A DNA stretch of 64,000 nt, from positions 62,001 through 126,000 of the forward strand of contig NZ_WMBT01000002.1 in the NCBI RefSeq assembly GCF_009708075.1, given 5' to 3'. Source of the DNA: Paracoccus lichenicola. GTDB taxonomy: Bacteria; Pseudomonadota; Alphaproteobacteria; Rhodobacterales; Rhodobacteraceae. The position numbers were made by a program, and so were the translations under genes. Positions 36,472 to 48,394 of the stretch are shown in pieces (the first letter of the stretch is position 1; each line of letters starts with the position of its first letter). The notes below the pieces were generated by a model. It did not search any database. It was not told where the DNA came from and worked only from the letters and a program-made list of their open reading frames with translations.

Positions 36472-37479
36472 TTATCCGTGCGGCACCGCGACCTTGCGGC
36501 TGTTGGGATGCAGCGCGCGGCCCAGGATATGGGTCGAGCCGTGGACCACATGGGTGGCCGGGCCGACGATCAGCGGGTCGGGCGGCAGGGCGACGGCCGG
36601 ATCCTTGTCGGGATAGTCCAGCGTCGCCAGGAAATGCCTCATGCAGTTCAGCCGGGCGCGTTTCTTGTCGTTCGACTTGACGATGATCCAGGGCGCGTCG
36701 GCGGTGTCGGTATAGAAGAACATCGCCTCCTTCGCCTCGGTATAGTCGTCCCACTTGTCCAAGCTGGCCTCGTCGATGGGCGACAGTTTCCAGCGTTTCA
36801 ACGGGTCGGTCTGGCGGGCGGTGAAGCGCAGCCGCTGTTCGTCCTGCGTGACCGAGAACCAGTACTTGTAAAGCCGGATCCCCGACCGGACCAGCATCCG
36901 CTCGAACTCGGGCGCCTGGCGCATGAATTCCAGATAGTCGCTGGCGGTGCAGAAGCCCATCACCCGCTCGACCCCGGCGCGATTGTACCAGCTGCGGTCG
37001 TAAAAGACCATTTCGCCCGAGGTGGGCAGATGCTGGACGTAACGCTGGAAATACCATTGCCCGCGTTCCTCGTCCGTGGGCTTGTTCAGAGCCACCACGC
37101 GGGCCGCGCGCGGGTTCAGGTGTTCGTTGAACCGCTTGATCGTGCCGCCCTTTCCGGCGGCATCGCGGCCCTCGAACAGGATCACGAACTTCTGGCCGGT
37201 TTCCTGGGTCCAGATCTGCACCTTCAGCAATTCGGCCTGCAGTTCCGCCTTTTCCGCCTCGTATTCCCGGCGGCCCATGCGGTCGCGATAGGGATAGCGG
37301 CCGGTCTCGAACGCCTCGCGCACGGCATCGGGACCCGAGGGCCTGGCGCGGCGGGGGCGCGGCGCGCGAACCGGCGGGGGCGCCTCGGCCTGGGGGGCCG
37401 GGGTGGCGGCTTCGTTCGCGGGGGCGGTGGGGATGGCAGTCTCGGCAGTGTCGGGGGCGGGGGACAGGATATTGTCCAT
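36472..37479 (-). CDS. ppk2: Polyphosphate kinase 2 (PPK2 class I-like)
   Basis: A 335-residue PPK2 that transfers phosphate between polyphosphate and nucleotides. Walker A is FEGRDAAGKGGTIKR and Walker B/lid is EMVFYDRSWYNRAGVERVMG; FSVTQDEQRLRF and KSNDKKRARLN are also conserved. An N-terminal Pro/Ala-rich tail of about 45 residues precedes the domain. The ATG at 37479 has AAGGAC 6 bases upstream; the frame to 37554 has no such site. It stops 14 bases before the FNR box of ccoG and is probably transcribed separately. Confidence 0.93.
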   Translation of the reverse strand: MDNILSPAPDTAETAIPTAPANEAATPAPQAEAPPPVRAPRPRRARPSGPDAVREAFETGRYPYRDRMGRREYEAEKAELQAELLKVQIWTQETGQKFVILFEGRDAAGKGGTIKRFNEHLNPRAARVVALNKPTDEERGQWYFQRYVQHLPTSGEMVFYDRSWYNRAGVERVMGFCTASDYLEFMRQAPEFERMLVRSGIRLYKYWFSVTQDEQRLRFTARQTDPLKRWKLSPIDEASLDKWDDYTEAKEAMFFYTDTADAPWIIVKSNDKKRARLNCMRHFLATLDYPDKDPAVALPPDPLIVGPATHVVHGSTHILGRALHPNSRKVAVPHG

Positions 37480-37616
37480 GGAATGTCCTTCTGCACGGGA
37501 TTGAACGTCACGAGTCTGACACGTTTCCCGGCCTTCCGCCTTGCGCAGGATCAAGTCATGACGCTTTCCTGCCCCTTGCAGGCGGCATGGCGTCTGTCCG
37601 ACAGAAGGAGCCTTCC

Positions 37617-38276
37617 ATGCTGACCATCCACGGCGTCACCCGTTCGCGCGCCTCGCGCATCATCTGGCTGTGCCACGAGATCGGGCTGGAGTTCCGGCAG
37701 ATCCCCGTGATCCAGGCCTATCGCCTGGCCGATCCCGATGCCCCGCACGCAGCCCTGAACACGCATTCCCCGGCCTTCCTGTCGCTGTCGCCCGCAGGCG
37801 CGATCCCCGTGATCGAGGACGACGGCCTGGTCCTGTCCGAGTCGCTGGCCGCCACCCTGTATCTGGCGCGCAAGCATGGCGGCGAGATCGGCCCGGCTGA
37901 TCTGGCCGAGGACGCGCTGATGATGCAGTGGAGCTTTTATGCCGCCACCAGCATCGAGCCTGACGCGCTGACCATCCTGTTCCTGCACGCTCGCTCTCGG
38001 CTGCAATCGGGCGAGGACCAGGCCCTTGTCGCCCACGCGGCCGAGCGTCTGGTCCGCCCGCTGAGCGTGGTCGAGGGGCATCTTTCCACCCGCAGGCACC
38101 TGATGGGCGACCGCTTCACCGTGGCCGACATCAACATGGCCGAGGTTCTGCGATACGCCCAGGGCTATTGCGAGCTGATGGGCCAGTTCCCCGCAACCAT
38201 GGCCTGGCTGGAGGCCTGCCAGTCCCGCCCCGCCTTCCGCCAGATGTGGGAAGCACGCCTCGCCGAACCGGAATGA
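37617..38276 (+). CDS. Glutathione S-transferase family protein
   Basis: A 219-residue GST: thioredoxin-like N-terminal domain (MLTIHGVTRSRASRIIWLC, then SPAGAIPVIEDDGLVLSES with the glutathione-binding cis-Pro and ES), and an all-helical C-terminal domain (GDRFTVADINMAEVLRYAQ). AAGGAG lies 6 bases before the ATG at 37617. The N-terminal Ser (TRSRAS) suggests a Ser- or beta-type GST. The substrate is unknown. Confidence 0.88.
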   Translation: MLTIHGVTRSRASRIIWLCHEIGLEFRQIPVIQAYRLADPDAPHAALNTHSPAFLSLSPAGAIPVIEDDGLVLSESLAATLYLARKHGGEIGPADLAEDALMMQWSFYAATSIEPDALTILFLHARSRLQSGEDQALVAHAAERLVRPLSVVEGHLSTRRHLMGDRFTVADINMAEVLRYAQGYCELMGQFPATMAWLEACQSRPAFRQMWEARLAEPE

Positions 38277-38291
38277 GGGATTGAAATATAC

Positions 38292-38306
38292 ATTGCAGTA
38301 GGCAAT
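38292..38306. promoter_or_regulatory. Inverted repeat upstream of phd-doc
   Basis: ATTGC-AGTAG-GCAAT in an AT-rich patch 24 bases before the antitoxin start. Such repeats at the promoter are where Phd-type antitoxins bind to repress their own operon. A TTGAAA -35-like hexamer precedes it. The repeat is seen; the binding is inferred. Confidence 0.45.
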
Positions 38307-38329
38307 ATTCAGGCTGTTAGGAGATCGCC

Positions 38330-38578
38330 ATGACCCGCTTGCTGACGAACCACATCTGCACCATGACCGAATTGCGCGAACCGCATAAGGTTCTTGAACG
38401 CTCTGGCGGCAAGCCGGTGGCGATCCTGCGGAATTCGCAGCTTGTCGGCTATCTGGTCCCCGAGGAAGCGACGGACAAGGGGCAGCACCGCCATGCCACG
38501 CGCGAGGAAGTGATGGAATCGCTGCGGCGGACCCAGGATCGTGCGCAACCCGTCCTTGATTATCTGCGCGACAAATAG
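38330..38578 (+). CDS. phd: Type II antitoxin, Phd/YefM family
   Basis: An 82-residue Phd/YefM-type antitoxin. The N-terminal DNA-binding fold opens MTRLLTNHICTMTELREPHK and has the short ILRNSQLVGYLVPEE strand-helix end typical of the family; the C-terminal charged helix (REEVMESLRRTQDRAQPVL) should bind and block Doc. TAGGAG lies 7 bases before the ATG. The stop is 3 bases from the doc start. Confidence 0.88.
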   Translation: MTRLLTNHICTMTELREPHKVLERSGGKPVAILRNSQLVGYLVPEEATDKGQHRHATREEVMESLRRTQDRAQPVLDYLRDK

Positions 38579-38581
38579 GCC

Positions 38582-38962
38582 ATGAATAATTGGCTGCTGC
38601 CCTCGACCGAACTGGTCGAGATGATCCATGATGCCGTTCTGAACGATGGGGAACTGCCCGGCCGGGCGCAGGACAAATCCCTGGACGGAGCCTTGGCGCG
38701 GGTCGAGAACCGGCTGGCCTATGGCATGATCGAGGATGTCTTCGATCTGGCGGCGGCTTATGCCATGGCCATCGCCCAGGGTCATTGCTTCAACGATGCG
38801 AACAAGCGCACGGCCTTTCGCACGATGCAGGTGGTCCTGGACATGAACGGCGCGAGAGAGCCGGATGTCCCGGATCATGTCATCGGCCAGAAGATCATCG
38901 CCCTGGCCCAGGGCCTGATCGACGACGGCGACCTGGCCTGCTGGCTGCGCGACACCGCCTGA
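38582..38962 (+). CDS. doc: Type II toxin, death-on-curing (Doc) family
   Basis: A 126-residue Doc/Fic-fold toxin. The active-site loop is HCFNDANKR at residues 68-76, matching the Doc variant (Lys in place of the Fic Gly), which phosphorylates elongation factor Tu and stops translation. The rest is all-helical with the expected length. Start ATG 3 bases after phd. The pair lies between GST and parE, with an AT-rich leader, so it may be an acquired module. Confidence 0.92.
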   Translation: MNNWLLPSTELVEMIHDAVLNDGELPGRAQDKSLDGALARVENRLAYGMIEDVFDLAAAYAMAIAQGHCFNDANKRTAFRTMQVVLDMNGAREPDVPDHVIGQKIIALAQGLIDDGDLACWLRDTA

Positions 38963-39031
38963 ACCCTGCGGGACTGGCCTTGGCCCCGCTTGCATGAGAT
39001 AGTCCCCCCACCAAGAACAAGAGCAGAACCC

Positions 39032-40990
39032 ATGGCCGACGACCTTCTTTCCGCAGTCGATGCGACCGACAGCTATTCCGCGGCCTCGATCGAGGTGCTG
39101 GAGGGGTTGGAGCCTGTGCGCAAGCGGCCCGGCATGTATATCGGCGGAACCGACGAACGCGCGCTGCATCACCTGGTGGCGGAAATCCTCGACAACTCGA
39201 TGGACGAGGCCGTGGCGGGCCATGCCACCCGGATCGAGGTCGAGCTGCTGGCCGATCACAGCGTGGTCGTGCGCGACAACGGCCGCGGCATCCCCATCGA
39301 CCCGCATCCCAAGTTTCCGGGCAAGTCGGCGTTGGAGGTAATCCTCTGCACCCTGCACGCGGGCGGCAAGTTCTCGGGCGATGCCTACCAGACCTCGGGC
39401 GGGTTGCACGGGGTGGGCGCGTCCGTCGTGAACGCGCTGTCGGACGTGATGATCGTGCAGGTCGCGCGGAACAAGGAATTGTTCGAGCAGCGGTTCTCGC
39501 GCGGTATTCCGCAGGGACCGGTGGCGCGGATCGGCGCCGCCCCGAACCGGCGCGGGACCACCGTCACCTTCCACGCGGACGAGGAGATCTTCGGCCACCA
39601 CCGCTTCAAGCCCGCGCGGCTGCTAAAGATGGTCAAGTCCAAGGCCTATCTGTTCAGCGGCGTCGAAATCCGCTGGAAATCGGAAATCGACGACGGCGAA
39701 ACCCCGCGCGAGGCCACGTTCCATTTCCCCGGCGGCCTGGCCGATTATCTGTCCGAAACGCTGACCGGGGCCAGCACCTATGCCGACCGGCCCTTTGCGG
39801 GCAGCGTCGATTTCCGCAGGCAGGGCGCGCCGGGCAAGGTGGACTGGGCGATCAACTGGACGCCCGCGCGCGACGGCTTCATCCAGTCCTATTGCAACAC
39901 GGTCCCCACGCCCGAGGGCGGCACGCACGAGGCGGGCTTCTGGGCCGCGATCCTGAAGGGCGTGCGCGCCTATGGCGAGCGGATCAACAACAAGAAGGCC
40001 GCGAACATCACGCGAGAGGATCTGCTGACCGGCGGCTGCGCGCTTGTGTCCTGCTTCATCCGCGAACCCGAATTCGTGGGCCAGACCAAGGATCGCCTGG
40101 CCACGACCGAGGCCGCGCGCCTGGTGGAAAACGCCGTGCGCGACCACTTCGACACCTGGCTGGCCGCGGACACGAAATCGGCGGGCGCGATCCTGGACTT
40201 CCTGGTCCTGCGGTCCGAGGAGCGCCTGCGCCGCAGGCAGGAAAAGGAAACCGCCCGCAAGACGGCCACGAAAAAACTGCGCCTGCCCGGCAAGCTGGTC
40301 GATTGCAGCGCCACCAGCCGCGAAGGGACCGAACTGTTCATCGTCGAGGGCGACAGCGCGGGCGGCAGCGCCAAGATGGCGCGCGACCGGACCAACCAGG
40401 CCCTGCTGCCCTTGCGCGGCAAGATCCTGAACGTGCTGGGCGCGGCGTCGAACAAGATGGGCGCCAACCAGGAAATCAACGATCTTTGCCAAGCTCTTGG
40501 CGTCGGTATCGGATCCCGTTTCAACGTCGATGACCTGCGCTATGACAAGGTCATCATCATGACCGACGCCGATGTGGACGGGGCGCATATCGCGTCGCTG
40601 CTGATGACCTTCTTCTTCACGCAGATGCGGCCGATGATCGACAAGGGGCACCTGTACCTGGCCTGCCCGCCGCTTTACCGGCTGACGCAGGGGGCGCATC
40701 GTATCTATGTCGCGGATGACGCGGAAAAGGAGCGGATGCTGGCCAAGGGTCTGGGCGGCAAGGGCAAGATCGACGTGCAACGCTTCAAGGGCCTAGGCGA
40801 GATGGACGCCAAGGACCTGAAGGACACGACGATGAACCCCAGGACGCGCAAGCTGATCCGGGTCAGCATCGACGACGACGAAGGCGGCGAAACCGGCGAT
40901 CTGGTGGAGCGCCTGATGGGCAAGAAGCCGGAACTGCGCTTCGAGTACATCCAGGAAAACGCCCGCTTTGCCGACGAACTGGACGTGTGA
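39032..40990 (+). CDS. parE: DNA topoisomerase IV subunit B ParE
   Basis: A 652-residue ATPase subunit of topoisomerase IV, which decatenates chromosomes with ParC. GHKL ATP-binding motifs: [21 protein letters not shown], and [11 protein letters not shown]. The TOPRIM domain carries [12 protein letters not shown] and [13 protein letters not shown]. The C-terminal gyrase-B fold ends [17 protein letters not shown]. Length and [20 protein letters not shown] spacing favour ParE over GyrB. The ATG at 39032 is preferred over the 14-residue longer start. It is 1 base from thyA. Confidence 0.93.
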   Translation: MADDLLSAVDATDSYSAASIEVLEGLEPVRKRPGMYIGGTDERALHHLVAEILDNSMDEAVAGHATRIEVELLADHSVVVRDNGRGIPIDPHPKFPGKSALEVILCTLHAGGKFSGDAYQTSGGLHGVGASVVNALSDVMIVQVARNKELFEQRFSRGIPQGPVARIGAAPNRRGTTVTFHADEEIFGHHRFKPARLLKMVKSKAYLFSGVEIRWKSEIDDGETPREATFHFPGGLADYLSETLTGASTYADRPFAGSVDFRRQGAPGKVDWAINWTPARDGFIQSYCNTVPTPEGGTHEAGFWAAILKGVRAYGERINNKKAANITREDLLTGGCALVSCFIREPEFVGQTKDRLATTEAARLVENAVRDHFDTWLAADTKSAGAILDFLVLRSEERLRRRQEKETARKTATKKLRLPGKLVDCSATSREGTELFIVEGDSAGGSAKMARDRTNQALLPLRGKILNVLGAASNKMGANQEINDLCQALGVGIGSRFNVDDLRYDKVIIMTDADVDGAHIASLLMTFFFTQMRPMIDKGHLYLACPPLYRLTQGAHRIYVADDAEKERMLAKGLGGKGKIDVQRFKGLGEMDAKDLKDTTMNPRTRKLIRVSIDDDEGGETGDLVERLMGKKPELRFEYIQENARFADELDV

Positions 40991-40991
40991 C

Positions 40992-41824
<833 letters not shown>

Positions 41825-41825
<1 letters not shown>

Positions 41826-42304
41826 TGCTGACCCTGATCGCGGCCCGCGACCGCAACGGCGCCATCGGCAAGAACAACGACATCCCCTGGCGCGCGCCCG
41901 ATGATCTGGCCTTCTTCCAGCGCGAAACCACCGGCGGGGCCGTCATCATGGGCCGCCGGACCTGGGACAGCCTGCCGGTCAAGCCGTTGAAGAACCGGTT
42001 GAATCTGGTCGTGTCATCGGACCTGACCATTGCCGAGCAGGTCTTCCCCTCGCCCGAGGCGGCGGTCGATCACGCGCATCAATCGGGCCAGCGGCGCGTC
42101 TATGGCATCGGCGGAGCGGGCGTCTATCGCGCGCTGCTGCCCCTGGCGGACCGGCTGCTGCTGACCGAGGTGGACCTGGCCGTGCCGGACGCCGACGCGT
42201 TCTTTCCGGCTTTCGATGATAGCGACTGGCATTGCCTCGGGTCCGTGCCGCTGCGCCCTGCCGGGCCTGCCTGCGTGCTGTTCGAATACCTGCGCCGCCG
42301 CTAG
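41825..42304 (+). CDS. folA: Dihydrofolate reductase FolA
   Basis: A 159-residue DHFR that regenerates tetrahydrofolate after ThyA. Key parts: LIAARDRNGAIGKNNDIPW, the catalytic acidic residue in APDDLAFFQRET, and GGAVIMGRRTWDSLP; the NADPH-binding IGGAGVYRALLPLADRLLLT follows. thyA and folA are coupled (TGATG), which fits the paired reactions. Confidence 0.96.
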
Positions 42305-42369
42305 CGCGGTTTGCGCCCCGCCGCCCGTCATGCCAAGCTGCCGGCAATCCGCAAGACAAGGAGATCCCC

Positions 42370-42798
42370 GTGAATATCCGCTATCTGCACACGATGGTCC
42401 GCGTCGCCGACCTGGACAAGACCATGGCCTTTTTCAAGCTGCTGGGGATGGAGGAAACACGCCGCATCGACAACGACAAGGGCCGCTTCACGCTGGTCTT
42501 CATGGCCCCGCCCGGCCAGCCGGAATGCCCGGTCGAGCTGACCCACAACTGGGACGGGGACAAAGGCCTGCCCTCGGACAGCCGCCATTTCGGGCACCTG
42601 GCCTACCGGGTCGGCAACATCTATGACCTGTGCCGGACGCTGATGGACGCGGGCGTCACCATCAACCGGCCGCCGCGCGACGGGCACATGGCCTTCGTAC
42701 GCAGCCCCGACAACATCTCGATCGAGCTGTTGCAGGAAGGCGACCCCCTGCCCCCGGCGGAACCCTGGGCCAGCATGGAAAACACCGGCCACTGGTGA
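42370..42798 (+). CDS. gloA: VOC-family glyoxalase I (lactoylglutathione lyase-like)
   Basis: A 142-residue glyoxalase/VOC protein that isomerises the methylglyoxal-glutathione hemithioacetal. Two beta-alpha-beta-beta-beta modules are visible: MVRVADLDKTMAFFKLLGME, and HFGHLAYRVGNIYDLCRTLM with the metal-ligand His and Glu (ELTHNWDGD, and DNISIELLQEGD). Starts on GTG at 42370 with AAGGAGA 7 bases upstream; the open frame before it has no start with a better site. Confidence 0.87.
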   Translation: MNIRYLHTMVRVADLDKTMAFFKLLGMEETRRIDNDKGRFTLVFMAPPGQPECPVELTHNWDGDKGLPSDSRHFGHLAYRVGNIYDLCRTLMDAGVTINRPPRDGHMAFVRSPDNISIELLQEGDPLPPAEPWASMENTGHW

Positions 42799-42810
42799 TC
42801 CTGCCGTCGG

Positions 42811-43365
42811 TCAGTAGATATAGCGGATCTGTTCCAGCCAGAACCGCTCGATCCGGCGGCTTTGCAGGTTCACCTGTTCCAGGGGCGGATCCTCCAGCAC
42901 GCCGGACATGGCCAGCCCTTCGGCGTGGCGCAGGAACAGGCGGTGGACCATGTCGCGGATCGCCTGGCCTTCGTCGGTCAGCTTCACGCGGACCGAGCGG
43001 CGGTCCAGGTCGCTGCGTTCGTGATGGACATAGCCCATCGTCACCAGCTTCTTCAGGTTATAGCTGACATTCGATCCCTGATACATGCCGCGGGACCGCA
43101 ATTCGCCCGCCGACACCTCGGCCCCGCCGAGGTTATAGAGGATCATCGCCTGGACCGGGGTCAGGTCGTGCTGGCCCAGGCGTTCGAATTCGTCCTTGAC
43201 CAGATCCAGCATCAGCCGGTGCAGCCGTTCCAGAAGCTGGAGGGATTCCAGATAAGCCTCGGTCGTGTCGGCAAGGTCCGGCAGGGCCTGGACATCGGCT
43301 TGGGGGCGCATGTCGCGCGGCGCGGGGGAAATCATGGAATCTCGCGGTCCTGATTTGTTCGTCAT
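42811..43365 (-). CDS. ldtR: MarR-family regulator LdtR-like
   Basis: A 184-residue winged-helix MarR regulator. The body LERLHRLMLDLVKDEFERLG, HDLTPVQAMILYNLG, SRGMYQGSNVSYNLKKLVTM and DRRSVRVKLTDEGQAIRDM matches LdtR, a regulator of L,D-transpeptidase and osmotic-stress genes in Liberibacter and other Rhizobiales. ATG at 43365 or 43335 are both possible, neither with a strong site; the longer frame to 43551 runs over sdhE. No ldt gene lies next to it. Confidence 0.85.
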   Translation of the reverse strand: MTNKSGPRDSMISPAPRDMRPQADVQALPDLADTTEAYLESLQLLERLHRLMLDLVKDEFERLGQHDLTPVQAMILYNLGGAEVSAGELRSRGMYQGSNVSYNLKKLVTMGYVHHERSDLDRRSVRVKLTDEGQAIRDMVHRLFLRHAEGLAMSGVLEDPPLEQVNLQSRRIERFWLEQIRYIY

Positions 43366-43439
43366 GACCGCATCATTGCCCTGAAAATCGAAATCTTCGG
43401 TTAAAGCGATGCAACTTCCCCAGGAGATTAGGGAAAATT

Positions 43440-45797
<2,358 letters not shown>

Positions 45798-45868
45798 CGC
45801 GCCTCACACCTGTTGTCCGTGGGGACCGGGGGGATGTGCCCGGACCGGTTTGCAGGTGCAGCATGGGC

Positions 45869-45896
45869 AAAAAAAAACGCCCGCACAAGGCGGGCG
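45869..45896 (-). terminator. Minus-strand Rho-independent terminator upstream of bdhA
   Basis: A CGCCCGC/GCGGGCG stem of 7 base pairs with loop CTTGT (minus sense), followed on the minus strand by a run of nine T. It would stop transcription moving toward bdhA, so it is either the end of a short RNA or an attenuator in the bdhA leader. Confidence 0.8.
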
Positions 45897-45943
45897 CAAG
45901 TCATGAGGCAGGTTTCATACAGGCAAGAAACCTATCGAGCAGT
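45869..45943 (-). ncRNA. Candidate small RNA with own promoter and terminator
   Basis: On the minus strand, -35 TTGGAC (45978-45973), a 17-base spacer and -10 TATAAA (45955-45950) would start a transcript near 45943. It would contain a 7-base-pair stem-loop (45927-45933 with 45910-45916), then a terminator hairpin (45896-45890 with 45884-45878) and an unbroken U tract. This gives about 70-75 bases and no ORF worth calling. The alternative is a terminator in the leader of bdhA (attenuator), as bdhA starts 72 bases further on. No Rfam family recognised. Confidence 0.5.
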
Positions 45944-45949
45944 AAGGTA

Positions 45950-45978
45950 TTTATACGCCAAAGCCCGCCAGAGTCCAA
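45950..45978 (-). promoter_or_regulatory. Sigma-70-like promoter for small RNA/bdhA leader
   Basis: TTGGAC-N17-TATAAA reading on the minus strand, with ideal spacing. It is the best promoter-like sequence in the 265-base gap and is aimed at the terminator 55-80 bases downstream. Confidence 0.5.
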
Positions 45979-45998
45979 CGAATAAGTCTCACCTGCCA

Positions 45999-46027
45999 TT
46001 GACGATCTTCAGGCAAGTCAGTTGAAT
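45999..46027 (+). promoter_or_regulatory. Sigma-70-like promoter for the YejA-like gene
   Basis: TTGACG, a 17-base spacer and TTGAAT, on the plus strand, ending 35 bases before the start at 46063. It lies back to back with the minus-strand promoter at 45950-45978. Confidence 0.4.
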
Positions 46028-46062
46028 TTGTATCGAAAAGAAGAAAAACGGGCGGGCAGGCG

Positions 46063-47925
46063 ATGAAAATCTTAAGAAACCTTAACAAATCCGCGACTAT
46101 GCGCGCCTTGTGCCTGATATTGGGGGCTTTTTCAGGTGTTGCATCATTGCCGCTTTCGGCGGGTGCCGAAGCCGTCCATGCCCTTGCCATGTATGGCGAA
46201 CCGGCGCTATCCGATGGATTCACCGCCTTGCCTTACGTCAACCCTGACGCGCGGCAAGGCGGAATGATTCGCCTGGCGGAAGCCGGCGGCTTCGATTCGC
46301 TGAAACCCTGGGTGCTGAAAGGCAATGCCGCCTGGGGTGTCGGCGTCCATGTGGCCGAAACCCTGATGTATCGCAGCCTTGACGAGCCTTTCACCCTTTA
46401 CGGATTGCTGGCCGAGTCCGTCGAGACCGCGCCGGACCGATCCTGGGTCGAATTCACCCTGCATCCCGAGGCGCGCTTTTCCGACGGCAGCCCCGTCACG
46501 GTTGCCGACGTGATGTGGTCCCTGGAAACGCTGGGTACCCGGGGGCACCCGCGCTATCACGCCGCCTGGGCCAAGGTTGCGCGGATGGAACAGACGGGCG
46601 AGCGAAGCCTGCGCATCACCTTTACCGAGACGGACCGAGAGTTGCCGATGCTGATGGGGCTGCGTCCGGTCCTGAAAAAGGCGCAATGGGAGGGGAAGGA
46701 TTTCTCGGCCTCCAGCCTGGAGGCGCCGGTCGGGTCCGGTCCCTATGTGGTGGATCGCGTCGATCCCGGACGCTCGATCACCTTTCGGCGCGATCCCGCC
46801 TATTGGGGCAAGGATCTGCCGGTGAACCGGGGGCGCAACAACCTGGATGTAATTCGCTATGACTATTTCGGCGACGCGAACGCCATGTTCGAGGCCTTCA
46901 AGGCGGGCGAGGTCACGGTCTGGCGCGAACTCTCCGCGCTCAAGTGGGAACAGGAATACGACTTTCCCTTGATGCAGCGCGGCGATGCCGTGAAGTCCGA
47001 GATCCCCAATGGCCGCCCCTCGGGGATCATGGGACTGGTGATGAACACCCGCAACCCGCTGTTCGCCGACTGGCGCGTGCGGCAGGCGATGATCGAGGCG
47101 TTCAACTTTCGTTTCGTCAACGCGACGCTGAACGGCGGCAAGGACCGGCGCATCACGTCCTATTTCGCCAATTCCGGCCTTGCGATGCAGCCGGGTCCCG
47201 CCACCGGGCGCGAGGCCGAATTGCTGCAGCCCTTCGCCGCCGACCTGCCCCCCGGCACCATCGAGGGATACACCCTGCCCGAGGGATCGGACCGCGCCTT
47301 GGACCGCGCGGGCCTGCGCCGGGCCATCGCGCTGCTGGCGGATGCCGGCTGGACCGTGCGCGACGGCGTGTTGCAAGATGCACAAGGCCGCCCCTTCGCC
47401 TTCGAGATCCTGCTGAACCAGTCCGGCACCGCGATGCGCACCGCGTCCGAAACCCAGCAGATCGCCGACATCTATGTGCAGGCGCTGCGGAACCTGGGGA
47501 TGCAGGCGCGCATCACGCTGCTGGATCCGGCGCAGTTCGTGCAGCGCACCAACGAATTCCAGTTCGACATGACCTGGTACGAACGCGCGCTGTCGCTGTC
47601 GCCGGGCAACGAACAGCTGCTGTATTGGGGGTCCGCCGCCGCCGACCAGCCGGGCAGCCGCAACTGGATGGGGATGAAAAGCCCGGCGGTCGAGTCGGTG
47701 GTCGCGGCCATGGTGAATTCTCAAACTGCCGAAGATTTTGCCGCCGCCGTCCGTGCCTTGGATCGAATCCTGACCGCGGGGCGTTATGTGGTGCCGGTCG
47801 GATTCTCGCCGGTCTCGCGGCTGGCCCATGCCGCGGACCTGCGGTATCCTGCCCGGACAACGCCACTTTACGGAGATTGGCCGGGCTTCATGCCCGAGCT
47901 GTGGTGGCAGGAGGCAGAGGAATGA
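46063..47925 (+). CDS. ABC transporter substrate-binding protein, family 5 (YejA-like)
   Basis: A 620-residue periplasmic binding protein. Signal peptide MRALCLILGAFSGVASLPLS, cut near SAGA. The body follows SBP_bac_5/YejA: HALAMYGEPAL, FTLHPEARFSDGSPVTVADV, VGSGPYVVDRVDPGRSITF, RRDPAYWGKDLPVNRGRNN and MNTRNPLFADWRVRQAMIEA. YejA-type proteins bind oligopeptides or microcin C-like compounds. No permease or ATPase genes follow, so it is an orphan binding protein here. The stop overlaps an entericidin-like gene by ATGA. Confidence 0.9.
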   Translation: MKILRNLNKSATMRALCLILGAFSGVASLPLSAGAEAVHALAMYGEPALSDGFTALPYVNPDARQGGMIRLAEAGGFDSLKPWVLKGNAAWGVGVHVAETLMYRSLDEPFTLYGLLAESVETAPDRSWVEFTLHPEARFSDGSPVTVADVMWSLETLGTRGHPRYHAAWAKVARMEQTGERSLRITFTETDRELPMLMGLRPVLKKAQWEGKDFSASSLEAPVGSGPYVVDRVDPGRSITFRRDPAYWGKDLPVNRGRNNLDVIRYDYFGDANAMFEAFKAGEVTVWRELSALKWEQEYDFPLMQRGDAVKSEIPNGRPSGIMGLVMNTRNPLFADWRVRQAMIEAFNFRFVNATLNGGKDRRITSYFANSGLAMQPGPATGREAELLQPFAADLPPGTIEGYTLPEGSDRALDRAGLRRAIALLADAGWTVRDGVLQDAQGRPFAFEILLNQSGTAMRTASETQQIADIYVQALRNLGMQARITLLDPAQFVQRTNEFQFDMTWYERALSLSPGNEQLLYWGSAAADQPGSRNWMGMKSPAVESVVAAMVNSQTAEDFAAAVRALDRILTAGRYVVPVGFSPVSRLAHAADLRYPARTTPLYGDWPGFMPELWWQEAEE

Positions 47926-48050
47926 GAGCAGTGATGGGAACGCTGCTGGCCTGCATGATGTTGGCTGGCTGCAACACGGTCGCAGGCGTCGGAGAGGACA
48001 TCACCGGCATCGCGACATGGGCGCAATCGTCGATGGGAGGCGGATACTGA
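47922..48050 (+). CDS. Entericidin A/B-family small lipoprotein
   Basis: A 42-residue lipoprotein: MRAVMGTLLACMMLAGC ends in the lipobox LAGC, and the mature peptide NTVAGVGEDITGIATWA matches the entericidin family. In E. coli EcnA/EcnB are an antidote and a toxin lipoprotein. Here it is coupled at both ends: ATGA with the YejA-like gene, and the last base of its TGA stop is the A of the next ATG. A typical short length. Confidence 0.88.
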   Translation: MRAVMGTLLACMMLAGCNTVAGVGEDITGIATWAQSSMGGGY

Positions 48051-48391
48051 TGAAATGGCAGCACGTGCAACAGAACTGGACCGCCTTCTACGAGGCGATC
48101 GTCGAGAAATGGCCCGAGGTTGATGAAACCGACCTGGACGAGATCGACGGCGACCAGCGCGCCTTCGTGGCCTATCTGGCCGAGGCGACGGGCCAGGAGC
48201 CGTCCGAGATCCGCGAGGAGTTGCGCGAATGGCTGGCCGGAGAGATCCCCTCGGACGTGGTCATGGATCCGATGCATGACAACCATTCCATCGCGCTCAG
48301 CGGCAAATACGTGGGCGAGGGCGAGGATGAATATGCCGACGACGCCCGCTTCGGGGACGACGACGAAAACCCGAACGACGGGGACGACTGA
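48050..48391 (+). CDS. CsbD-like small acidic stress protein (hypothetical)
   Basis: A 113-residue soluble protein, strongly acidic at the C-terminus (YADDARFGDDDENPNDGDD). The N-terminal about 60 residues look like the CsbD stress-response domain: MKWQHVQQNWTAFYEAIVEK, EVDETDLDEIDGDQRAFVA, then YLAEATGQEPSEIREELREW, a helical Trp-rich start and a DLD-I-G pattern. Its function is unknown. Translation is coupled to the entericidin (TGATG). The same transcript gives a binding protein, a small lipoprotein and this protein. Confidence 0.7.
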   Translation: MKWQHVQQNWTAFYEAIVEKWPEVDETDLDEIDGDQRAFVAYLAEATGQEPSEIREELREWLAGEIPSDVVMDPMHDNHSIALSGKYVGEGEDEYADDARFGDDDENPNDGDD

Positions 48392-48394
48392 TCC

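Noticed and set aside
45999..46012. TTGACGATCTTCAG as an FNR box
   Set aside because: Only the left half matches well; the right half (TTCAG for ATCAA) is poor, and the sequence is better read as a -35 hexamer of the YejA-like gene.
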